A stretch of DNA of 64,000 nucleotides from contig CAYSDM010000011.1 in assembly GCA_964429855.1 (NCBI GenBank), positions 22,772-86,771 on the forward strand, written 5' to 3'. Positions 18,367-25,337 of the stretch are shown here, one piece after another (positions within the stretch are counted from its first letter, which is position 1; each line of letters starts with the position of its first letter). The translations under genes were made by a program, and so were the position numbers. The DNA is from CALLMM01 sp964429855. Its GTDB lineage: Bacteria; Armatimonadota; Chthonomonadetes; Chthonomonadales; CAJBBX01. The notes beneath the pieces are model-generated. The model worked only from the letters and a program-made list of their open reading frames with translations. It had not been told where the DNA came from and searched no databases.

Positions 18367-19167
18367 ATGGCGGGAGGCATTCTCACCCTGACGACCGATT
18401 TCGGGCTGTCCGATCCGTTCGTGGGCGTGATGAAGGGGGTGATACTGGGCATCGCGCCCGATGCGCGGATCGTAGACCTGACCCATGCGCTGCCCCCGCA
18501 GCGCATTCTGGCAGGCGCGCTGGCGCTGGAGGCGGCCGTCGGCTATTTCCCGCCGGGAACGATCCATCTGTCGGTGGTAGATCCCGGCGTGGGCGGCGAG
18601 CGCGCCGCCGTCGCCATCGAGACGGAGCGGGCGTACTTTGTCGGACCGGATAACGGGCTGTTTACTCTCGTTGTGCCGCCCGATTCGGCGTTCCGCGCCG
18701 TGAGTCTGACCAATCCCGACTACCACCTCCACCCGGTCAGCGCGACGTTTCACGGGCGCGACCTCTTTGCGCCGGTCGCCGCGCATCTGCTCTCTGGCGT
18801 CCCGTTGGAGGCTTTCGGCGAACCGCATCCGCATCTCGTTCGTCTCTCCCTTCCTCAGCCGATCCTGCGCGATTCCTCGCTGAAACTGCATATCCTGCAC
18901 GCCGACCATTTCGGCAACCTGATCACCGATCTGACCCGCGACGCCTATCTTTCCTGGCGCGCCGATGCCGATGAGAGCCGCATTCGCCTCATGATCGGCG
19001 CGACGGAGGGCGTCCGGCTCCTCCGAACCTATGCGCAGGCGCAGCCCGGAGAGCTTATAGCCTGTTTCGGCAGCGCGGAACGGCTGGAGATCGCGGTGCG
19101 TAACGGCAGCGCCGCCCTGCATACGGGACTATCCGAAGGCGCGTCCATCCTGATAAAAAAAGTCTGA
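18367..19167 (+). CDS. S-adenosyl-L-methionine hydroxide adenosyltransferase
   Basis: A 266-aa member of the DUF62/fluorinase-chlorinase family. Family members of this type use water to cleave SAM to adenosine and methionine. The Asp-Arg-His set expected for the hydrolytic branch is visible: D72 in VVDPGVGG, R79, and H129 in FHGRDLFAP. Other motifs are LTTDFG at 8-13, YFVGPDNGLF and HADHFGNLITD. The start is the ATG at 18367, preceded by GGGGAGGG. No genes for SAM or halogen metabolism are adjacent. Confidence 0.9.
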   Translation: MAGGILTLTTDFGLSDPFVGVMKGVILGIAPDARIVDLTHALPPQRILAGALALEAAVGYFPPGTIHLSVVDPGVGGERAAVAIETERAYFVGPDNGLFTLVVPPDSAFRAVSLTNPDYHLHPVSATFHGRDLFAPVAAHLLSGVPLEAFGEPHPHLVRLSLPQPILRDSSLKLHILHADHFGNLITDLTRDAYLSWRADADESRIRLMIGATEGVRLLRTYAQAQPGELIACFGSAERLEIAVRNGSAALHTGLSEGASILIKKV

Positions 19168-19267
19168 ATTCTGCATAAAAAAACTGCCTCTCTTGTTTCC
19201 TCCTATCCCGGATGTCGGCGAGTAGGTAGATGTATTCAGACACCTGCAGACAAAGGAGCTTACACCA

Positions 19268-20458
19268 ATGCAAAAGATAAACGTCAGCGAGATGTTTCCC
19301 TCTGATTCTCTGCCAGACGAGAATATGGGGCTGCTTGTCCGGAAGCTGGAGGAGCTTGTCGAAAAGCTGAATGCTTTGAATGAGAAACTCAAGGGAAATC
19401 AGAAGGCAAAGGTTACCAAAAAGGAAACCGAGCAGATTAGAGCCGCCTATGAGAATGCGATTAAAGCAGGGGAGCCGACGTTCTACAACGCAGGCGATCT
19501 TGTCAGCAAAATAAAGGAGAAAGCACGTGCACTCAGAGAAAGCCTACCATCCGATGCTCCAGGAAATCTGGGAGCAGTCCTCGACGCAATCCTCGACGAA
19601 AACGGAGGTTTCGGGAATTTTTCTCATCGAGTACTTCGGGGGGACATGGATAATATTGCTCTTGGCAAGCAAGGATGGATCAGTTACAACATTGTCGCGG
19701 GGGAGACCGGCACGCTTGTCTCTGGAAAAGGAGGATCGAAATACGGCTTTAGAGGCGATAATCAGGGGGCTGGAACAGGAGCAGAGGTTCCCCCCGCCGG
19801 ACCGGGAGATGCGGGCGCAACTGGAGGCGCAGGTGCAGGACGACCAGTGGCTGCGGGAGGTGGCGGACAGGGCGCTCCGGTACAAGCTGGGGAGCAACTT
19901 CCCGTCGCACGGGGTGGTGTACCTGAACGTGTCGGTGCCGGGAGTGCACCTGACGATGGAGTCGGCGCATCAGATGTTCCCGGAGCCGACGCTGGTGAAG
20001 TGGCTAGATTGGGACGAGATGAAGGAGCTAGTGGACAGCCCGCAGTACCAGAACATGTTGCCCAAGACGTAAAAGAGATAGGCGAGCTTGTGAGGAAGCG
20101 ATCTGATGTGGTTACAAATCGCGCTCAATACGATGTTTCCAGCATGACAGCGGAAGAGATAGCGGCGCGACAGCGAGAGCTTTTTTACAAGGTCTACGAT
20201 CTAGATCAGGAACTCAATAAGTTTGGCGAGAAGATCACGCCGGAGAACGCCAGCCAGTACAAAAGAGCCTTGATGGAAACTCTGGGGCTTAGCGAGGCAC
20301 ATGCGGACAGGTTGATTGGAGAATTAACAGGTAGACCTGATGCGCGAAGGCTTGTTATGTCCCGCCGCCGCAGGGAGCCGGAAGAGATTGTAGACGACGT
20401 GATAGACGACATTTCTCAGCCCTCTGCACGGGAGATGATGGACGAGGCGGTCGGTTGA
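19268..20458 (+). CDS. Accessory protein of unknown function, 396-codon frame overlapping another gene
   Basis: Unrecognised. ATG at 19268 has AAAGGAG 9 bases upstream. Residues 1-86 read as real coding sequence (coiled coil LVRKLEELVEKLNALNEKL; third-position GC about 62%). Residues about 165-265 are Gly/Ala/Pro-rich and coincide with the gene at 19527-20072 in the +1 frame, where that other frame looks more coding. From about 20073 this frame again looks genuine (MTAEEIAARQRELFYKVYDLDQ; RRRREPEEIVDDVIDD). Alternatives: true overprinting, two compensating frameshifts, or three short genes with the last starting at GTG near 20090. Codon use (AGA, ATA, AAA) is less GC-biased than flanking genes. 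The stop codon lies inside the edge of a dispersed repeat. Confidence 0.45.
   Translation: MQKINVSEMFPSDSLPDENMGLLVRKLEELVEKLNALNEKLKGNQKAKVTKKETEQIRAAYENAIKAGEPTFYNAGDLVSKIKEKARALRESLPSDAPGNLGAVLDAILDENGGFGNFSHRVLRGDMDNIALGKQGWISYNIVAGETGTLVSGKGGSKYGFRGDNQGAGTGAEVPPAGPGDAGATGGAGAGRPVAAGGGGQGAPVQAGEQLPVARGGVPERVGAGSAPDDGVGASDVPGADAGEVARLGRDEGASGQPAVPEHVAQDVKEIGELVRKRSDVVTNRAQYDVSSMTAEEIAARQRELFYKVYDLDQELNKFGEKITPENASQYKRALMETLGLSEAHADRLIGELTGRPDARRLVMSRRRREPEEIVDDVIDDISQPSAREMMDEAVG
19527..20072 (+). CDS. Unknown protein, 181 aa, nested in another frame
   Basis: GTG start at 19527 with AAAGGAG 8 bases upstream, lying wholly within the 19268-20458 frame but shifted by +1. Third-position GC in the first half is about 66%, against about 40% for the overlapping frame, and the second half is strongly coding-like (TFPEP-type segments such as MFPEPTLVKWLDWDEMKELV). 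No signal peptide; a hydrophobic stretch IFLIEYFGGTWIILLLAS sits at about 31-48. No family recognised. It may be an accessory or immunity-like gene, but nothing in the sequence proves a function. Confidence 0.6.
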   Translation: MHSEKAYHPMLQEIWEQSSTQSSTKTEVSGIFLIEYFGGTWIILLLASKDGSVTTLSRGRPARLSLEKEDRNTALEAIIRGLEQEQRFPPPDREMRAQLEAQVQDDQWLREVADRALRYKLGSNFPSHGVVYLNVSVPGVHLTMESAHQMFPEPTLVKWLDWDEMKELVDSPQYQNMLPKT

Positions 20459-20553
20459 GCGCAGCGAGACATCTCAAGATTCTTCGCTTCGCTCAGGATG
20501 ACAGCCAGACTGTGTTCAGAATGACAGCCGTCCAGACTACCTTGACGACGTAC
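20456..20553 (-). repeat. MITE-like dispersed repeat, copy 1 (partial)
   Basis: Reverse-oriented relative to the copies at 42.1 and 53.5 kb. It contains the 38-bp imperfect palindrome (20457-20494) and the shared end GTACGTCGTCAAG (as its complement, ending at 20553). The outer part beyond the palindrome is missing, and that boundary supplies the stop codon of the upstream accessory gene. Confidence 0.8.
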
Positions 20554-20564
20554 TAGCCGCTCTC

Positions 20565-20596
20565 AGGCGGACAGGGAGGATCCTCCCTGTCCGCCT
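20565..20596. terminator. Perfect 32-bp palindrome, probable terminator hairpin
   Basis: Arms of 16 bp (20565-20580 and 20581-20596) pair without mismatch, with GATC at the centre. It lies about 107 bases after the accessory gene stop, beyond the repeat. No U-tract follows. Confidence 0.55.
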
Positions 20597-20774
20597 CTGT
20601 ACATCTGCAAGCTGGAGACCGCATCCGTGAGTGATATCGCAGACGGGCGGGCAGGTTGTCAAACGTGGCGGTTATCAATGAAGGCAAGAAGACGAACAGG
20701 AAAGGCGGGGGAGCGTGTCTAATTATGGTAACGCCGTTGCGTAAGTTCACGGTAAAGGACGCTCTCCATCTATC
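20597..20774 (+). other. Intergenic remainder before the Hsp70-like gene
   Basis: The 316 bases between the accessory frame and the Hsp70-like gene hold the repeat copy, the 32-bp palindrome and this stretch of 178 bases. In this stretch I see no convincing promoter, gene or RNA structure; TTGTCA at about 20658 lacks a partner -10. Confidence 0.4.
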
Positions 20775-22427
20775 ATGCAGACACACTGGGCGATTGATTT
20801 AGGAACGACGAACACGGTAATTGCGCGCTGGCAGGGGACGCACGCCGAGACCATTCACCTGGAGAATGTGGGCGACCTGGAACCGACCTGGCAGACCCCG
20901 CTCGTTCCCAGCGTCGTATTCTTTGAGGATGTGAACAGAGGCTACATCGGCAAGCAGGCGCTCGCCGCCGATGAGGTGATGCGCGCCACCTTCGCCGGAC
21001 GACTCACGCCGGTGGCGCGCGCCTTCAAGCGAATCCTCTCCCGCAGCAGCCAGCAGCATGTGGCGGAGGTCGGTAATTCCCCCGTCACCGCCCGCCAGTG
21101 CGCGACGGTCTTTCTGCGCGAACTGATAGAGATTATCGGGGAGCGCGAGCGAGACCTGACCGCTGACACCATTCCCCGCTGGAACCTGGTCCGTCGTTTT
21201 GTCGCCTGGGCAAGACGCGAAGGGCTGGTCAACGACCTGACAATGACCGTCCCGGTGGACAGCTTCGAGCCGTACCGTATGGAGCTTCTCAATATCTCCC
21301 GGAAGCTGGGCGTGCAGCGATTTCGGATCATTGATGAGCCGGTCGCCGCCGCGCTCGGATACGGCATTGATCTCTCCGATGACCGGAACCTGCTGGTGGT
21401 GGATTTCGGCGGCGGCACGCTCGATCTGGCGATTGTGCGCACCAATCTGTCGCAGGCGACCGGAGGCGATATCCGGCGCGGACCGGGACAACGGCGGGCG
21501 GAACTGATCAGCGCGCGCGGTCTGAGCCTGGGCGGGGAGGTGGTGGACGAGTGGGTGACGGAGATGGCCTGCTCCCGACTGAGCGCCCATGCGGATCGTA
21601 TGCGCCCCTATCTGCGGATACAGGCGGAGGCGATCAAAAAGGAGCTTTCCGGCAAGCTGCTCACCACCGATGACTCCTTCTTTCAGCTTCCCGGCATGGA
21701 GCCGATGCGGGTCACCCGCAGGGAGTTTCTGGAGACTCTGGAGACCCGGGGTCTCTATAAGATGATAGATCGTCTGGCGGAGGCGGTGATGGAGGACGCC
21801 GCGCATCGCTTCTCCATCGCCGATCTGGACGCCGTGCTGCTGACCGGCGGCTCGACCCTGCTGCCCGGCGTGCGCGAACTGTTCGAGAAGCGGTTCGGCG
21901 CGACCCGTGTCCACTACTGGGAGCCGTTTGAAGCGGTGGTCAAAGGCGCGGCGATCTTCGGCGCGGGCTACTATGTGGATCAGATCATCCACCACGACTA
22001 TGCGATTCGCGTCTACTCCGACAGTGCTCAGTGCACCGAATACGAGATGCTCATCAAGCGTGGGACTCCCTATCCCACGCCGGAGGCGTTCCAGACCCGC
22101 TACTATGCCGTCGCGCCCCGCCAGCAGCTTTTCAGCCTGCCGGTCTGCGAGGTGGGGTTCGCGGGAAGACACTCCATTCCCTGGAAGCGGCGCGGCAACG
22201 GGAACGACTACTGGACTCCTGATCCCAACACCACCGAAGAGAGCGAGTGCGTGGTGGTGCTGAACGAAGGGGACCAGCTGCGTCTGGCGCCTCCCGGTCA
22301 GGATTCACGGGCGCGCCTGCGGGTGGACTTCGCTATCGACTCCGAGCGTTTCCTCTGCGCCACGATCCATGATCTTCTGCGAGACCGCGACATCGTGACG
22401 ATGGCGCGCATCCATCGTCTTCGCTGA
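20775..22427 (+). CDS. Divergent Hsp70-family ATPase
   Basis: A 550-aa actin-fold ATPase. Phosphate-1 motif DLGTTNT is at 8-14, the connector DEPVAAALGYG, phosphate-2 VVDFGGGTLDLAIV and the adenosine motif LLTGGSTLLPGVRE. Unlike DnaK (about 630 aa) it has insertions, for example after the phosphate-2 strand, and its C-terminal 150 residues do not look like a canonical substrate-binding domain with lid. No dnaJ or grpE is adjacent. It is probably a specialised chaperone-like or regulatory ATPase. No clear Shine-Dalgarno precedes the ATG at 20775. Confidence 0.82.
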   Translation: MQTHWAIDLGTTNTVIARWQGTHAETIHLENVGDLEPTWQTPLVPSVVFFEDVNRGYIGKQALAADEVMRATFAGRLTPVARAFKRILSRSSQQHVAEVGNSPVTARQCATVFLRELIEIIGERERDLTADTIPRWNLVRRFVAWARREGLVNDLTMTVPVDSFEPYRMELLNISRKLGVQRFRIIDEPVAAALGYGIDLSDDRNLLVVDFGGGTLDLAIVRTNLSQATGGDIRRGPGQRRAELISARGLSLGGEVVDEWVTEMACSRLSAHADRMRPYLRIQAEAIKKELSGKLLTTDDSFFQLPGMEPMRVTRREFLETLETRGLYKMIDRLAEAVMEDAAHRFSIADLDAVLLTGGSTLLPGVRELFEKRFGATRVHYWEPFEAVVKGAAIFGAGYYVDQIIHHDYAIRVYSDSAQCTEYEMLIKRGTPYPTPEAFQTRYYAVAPRQQLFSLPVCEVGFAGRHSIPWKRRGNGNDYWTPDPNTTEESECVVVLNEGDQLRLAPPGQDSRARLRVDFAIDSERFLCATIHDLLRDRDIVTMARIHRLR

Positions 22428-22439
22428 CTTCCTGGGCTT

Positions 22440-22474
22440 GCCGCCTCTCCTCCGGTTTAGGGAGGAGAGGCGGC
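22440..22474. terminator. Bidirectional hairpin between convergent genes
   Basis: A perfect 14-bp stem (22440-22453 with 22461-22474) and a 7-base loop, 12 bases after the Hsp70-like stop and 7 bases after the subtilase stop on the other strand. No U-tract on either side. Confidence 0.6.
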
Positions 22475-22481
22475 GCGATTC

Positions 22482-24191
22482 TTACCGCACCGTGAACGAG
22501 GCGGTTCCCTGTCCGCTGGTATACCCGCTTTTACTGGCGCGCGCGGTGAGGCTATAGGTTCCGGCTCCGTCTTTATACCCCGCATAGAAGTAGAAGACAG
22601 CCCGACCGTCCGAAGTGCTTTTCGAGGCGTTGTAGGTGTTGCCGGACGGCGTCCGCAGGGTGATCTCCACCGTTGCGCCGTTCACCGGATTCGCCCCGTC
22701 CGTCACCGACACCGTGATCGTGCCGTACTGATAGAAGCTATAGGAGGATCGGTCAGTCGTTACGCGAACGCTCAGCGCGGGCGTGGTCGGGGGCGGAGGA
22801 GACGATTTCGGCGGGCTGTAGTTTCGCAGGGCGTTCAGCAGGTTCAAGCGCCGCCCCGTCACAGTTCTTCCCTCCAGCGCCGCCACCGGATCGCCGGTAT
22901 TCATCAAACGCTGGCGAATCTGGGACGCGGAGAGGGTGCGGTCATACGACCAGAGCAGGGCGACCGCGCCGCTCACGAACGGAGTCGCCATCGAGGTTCC
23001 GTTATAAGAGGCGTAGCGATTGCCGGTAATCGTGCTCTGGATGTCGGCTCCCGGCGCGCCCATCTCCACGCTGTTCGCCCCGTAGTTGCTGAAGATCGCC
23101 CTTCGGTCACGGGCGTCGGTCGCCGCCACCGCGAGGATATTCGGCAGGTTGTAGCTGGCGGGATAGAAGGGAGTTATATCATTGTTAACGGCGCTGTTTC
23201 CCGCCGCGGCAATAAACAGAATTCCCGCGTCACCGCTGCGCTTGATGGCGTCGAAGAGCGCCTGACTGAAGTTCCCGCCTCCCCAGCTATTGTTGGTCGC
23301 CAGGATATTCGCGCCGCGCCTGCCGCCGCTGTCCAGATAGAGTTGTTTGAGCGTGGTGCAGTAGTCCAGGGCGCGTATGGCATCCGCCACCGATCCGTTT
23401 CCCGATGCGCTGATGAACTTCGCGCCGATGATCTTCACGCGCCAGTTTACGCCGACGACGCCGACCTGATTGTTGCCCGATGCGCCGATGATCCCGGCGA
23501 CGTGCGTGCCGTGATTATGATCGTCCATCGGGTTGCCGGTGCGGGTGATGGCGTTGATGCCGCGCACATCGTCAACATAGCCGTTGCCGTCATCGTCCAC
23601 CCCGTTGGTCATCTTATTGCGTCCCTGGCTGTCCAGACCGCTTTCTCCGGGGTTCGTCCATATATTGGCGCGCAGATCGGTGTGCGTGTAGTCCACGCCG
23701 GTGTCAATCACCGCGATCACGGCGTTGTCGGAGCCGGTGGAGAGGTTCCATGCCTGCGGCGCATCCACATCGGCATCTGTGTTTCCCCCGGTCTGCCCGG
23801 TGTTATGCAGCCCCCACTGTTGTGGGTAGCCAGGGTCGTTGGGATCTGCCTGCAGGGTGACGATATAGTTGGGTTCCGCATAGGCGACGGCGGGATCGGC
23901 GCGCAGAGCCTGAATCGCCCTCTCGACCCCGATTCCCTTCGGAAGGCGCAGATGTTGCAGCCGTAGCTGCGGATATGTCTCCATCACCTGCGCGCGCAGA
24001 TTTCCCGCCGCGCGATGCGCCTGCGCGATCTGGATTCCGGGTTTATAGACAACCAGCGCTTCATCGGGAACATAGGCGGGTCTTCCCTGCGCGATTGCAG
24101 GAGAGAGGGGCGAAAGGAGAACCGTCAGCAGCCAAACGACAGTTACCGCGCTGCGAACCGTCACCGCATTTTGAAGATGAGACCTGAACAT
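22482..24191 (-). CDS. Secreted subtilisin-like serine protease
   Basis: A 569-aa S8 family protease. A signal peptide (1-35, ending IAQ) precedes a propeptide-like region (about 36-115) containing the fervidolysin-type pattern ALVVYKPG and AVAYAEPNYIV. The catalytic triad is D163 (VIDTGVDY), H227 (NHGTHVAG) and S400 (NGTSMATP); the oxyanion Asn is in NNSWGGG. A Pro-rich linker (SPPPPTTP) leads to a C-terminal Ig-like domain of about 100 residues. Extracellular protein degradation is the likely role. AGGAGC lies just upstream of ATG at 24191. Confidence 0.93.
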   Translation of the reverse strand: MFRSHLQNAVTVRSAVTVVWLLTVLLSPLSPAIAQGRPAYVPDEALVVYKPGIQIAQAHRAAGNLRAQVMETYPQLRLQHLRLPKGIGVERAIQALRADPAVAYAEPNYIVTLQADPNDPGYPQQWGLHNTGQTGGNTDADVDAPQAWNLSTGSDNAVIAVIDTGVDYTHTDLRANIWTNPGESGLDSQGRNKMTNGVDDDGNGYVDDVRGINAITRTGNPMDDHNHGTHVAGIIGASGNNQVGVVGVNWRVKIIGAKFISASGNGSVADAIRALDYCTTLKQLYLDSGGRRGANILATNNSWGGGNFSQALFDAIKRSGDAGILFIAAAGNSAVNNDITPFYPASYNLPNILAVAATDARDRRAIFSNYGANSVEMGAPGADIQSTITGNRYASYNGTSMATPFVSGAVALLWSYDRTLSASQIRQRLMNTGDPVAALEGRTVTGRRLNLLNALRNYSPPKSSPPPPTTPALSVRVTTDRSSYSFYQYGTITVSVTDGANPVNGATVEITLRTPSGNTYNASKSTSDGRAVFYFYAGYKDGAGTYSLTARASKSGYTSGQGTASFTVR

Positions 24192-24296
24192 CTCGGCGCT
24201 CCTGAAAAATAGTTCGATAAGCGGCAGCCGTCTTCACCGATGTGCGCCGCGTATCTCTTTGATCTGTATACGATGGAGAAGGGCGAATATGACAGT

Positions 24297-25253
24297 CTAA
24301 TCCTGCAAATTCTTCCAGAGATTGGGAAATGTCTCGCGATGATCGCCCTGAATGTAGAGACTCTCGCCCCCGTCGGCGACTGTTCGCACAAGGATCGTCT
24401 TCCAGGGGCGATAGTAGTAACGCGGGTCGGTCTTCGGCGGCTCCGCCTCAAAATCGTCGCCGAGATCGGGCAGATCGAAGACGGCGGTGGTGAAATGGGC
24501 GATCTGCCTGCCCTCCTGCCGGGCAACGTTTCGCGCCATGGAGAGCGCCTTCAGATAGACCTCCGGTCCCATGACCGCGCTGCCGAAGTTGAGCAGCACG
24601 CCCCCCTCCAGGTTGGTGACGGTCTGGGCGAAGATGAGAAAGTCGCGATAGGAGGTCTCGCCCAGCGCCGCGCCGTCACAGTTGGGGTGCTGATGGATGA
24701 TATCCTGTCCGATTCCGACATGTACGGTCACCGGAACCTGAAGACGATAGCCCGCCGCCAGGATGCTGATTTCACGGTACGGAAACCCGCCCTCCTCGAT
24801 GGCAAGCCCGATAGCCTCTCCCAGCCCGATCCCATCGGAGACCGCCTGACGGGCGATCTCATTCAGGTGTCCCGTCTCGCGCCACATGCCGAACTGCCCG
24901 GTGCGAATGTAGCGCGCCACGCTCTCGGTGGTCGCCCCGACCAGCGCAAACTCAAAATCATGAATGGGTCCCGCGCCGTTCATGGCGATATGGGTGAGAA
25001 TGCCGCGCTCCATCAGATCAATGATATAGCGGGAGTTGCCGCGCCGCAGGAGGTGCGCGCCCATGATGAGCATGACGGCAGATCCGTTCGCGCGCGCCTG
25101 TCGGATGCGCTGCGCGATCACGGCGAGTTTCGGCTCTTCCAGCGCGGGAATAGCCGCGTCCAACGGCAGTATATCCGCCAGGCTCAGGTCGTGCTGTCGG
25201 GCGGAGAGCGGCTCAATCTGCAGCCGGGAGCGGTCAAACATGGGAAACGGCAT
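24297..25253 (-). CDS. Conserved hypothetical protein, possibly deoxyhypusine-synthase-like
   Basis: A 318-aa soluble protein without signal peptide. Conspicuous motifs are MGAHLLRRGNSRYIIDLMERG, THIAMNGAGPIHDFEFALVGATTE, PVTVHVGIGQDIIHQHP and NFGSAVMGPEVYLKAL. I recall close relatives in Planctomycetota and other phyla as uncharacterised proteins, some annotated near deoxyhypusine synthase; the Gly-rich segments would fit a Rossmann-type NAD site, but this is memory, not proof. AAGGAGATTG precedes the ATG at 25253. It follows the YfhO-like gene by 84 bases on the same strand. Confidence 0.6.
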   Translation of the reverse strand: MPFPMFDRSRLQIEPLSARQHDLSLADILPLDAAIPALEEPKLAVIAQRIRQARANGSAVMLIMGAHLLRRGNSRYIIDLMERGILTHIAMNGAGPIHDFEFALVGATTESVARYIRTGQFGMWRETGHLNEIARQAVSDGIGLGEAIGLAIEEGGFPYREISILAAGYRLQVPVTVHVGIGQDIIHQHPNCDGAALGETSYRDFLIFAQTVTNLEGGVLLNFGSAVMGPEVYLKALSMARNVARQEGRQIAHFTTAVFDLPDLGDDFEAEPPKTDPRYYYRPWKTILVRTVADGGESLYIQGDHRETFPNLWKNLQD

Positions 25254-25337
25254 TCATCAATCTCCTTGGCAGAGCATGAAACAGACTGCGCCGGACCTGG
25301 CTCTCCTCCCCGGTCGGCGAAAAGTCGTAGGCGGTAT

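Noticed and set aside
20597..20774. Promoter from TTGTCA near 20658 for the Hsp70-like gene
   Set aside because: No -10 lies at a workable distance downstream.
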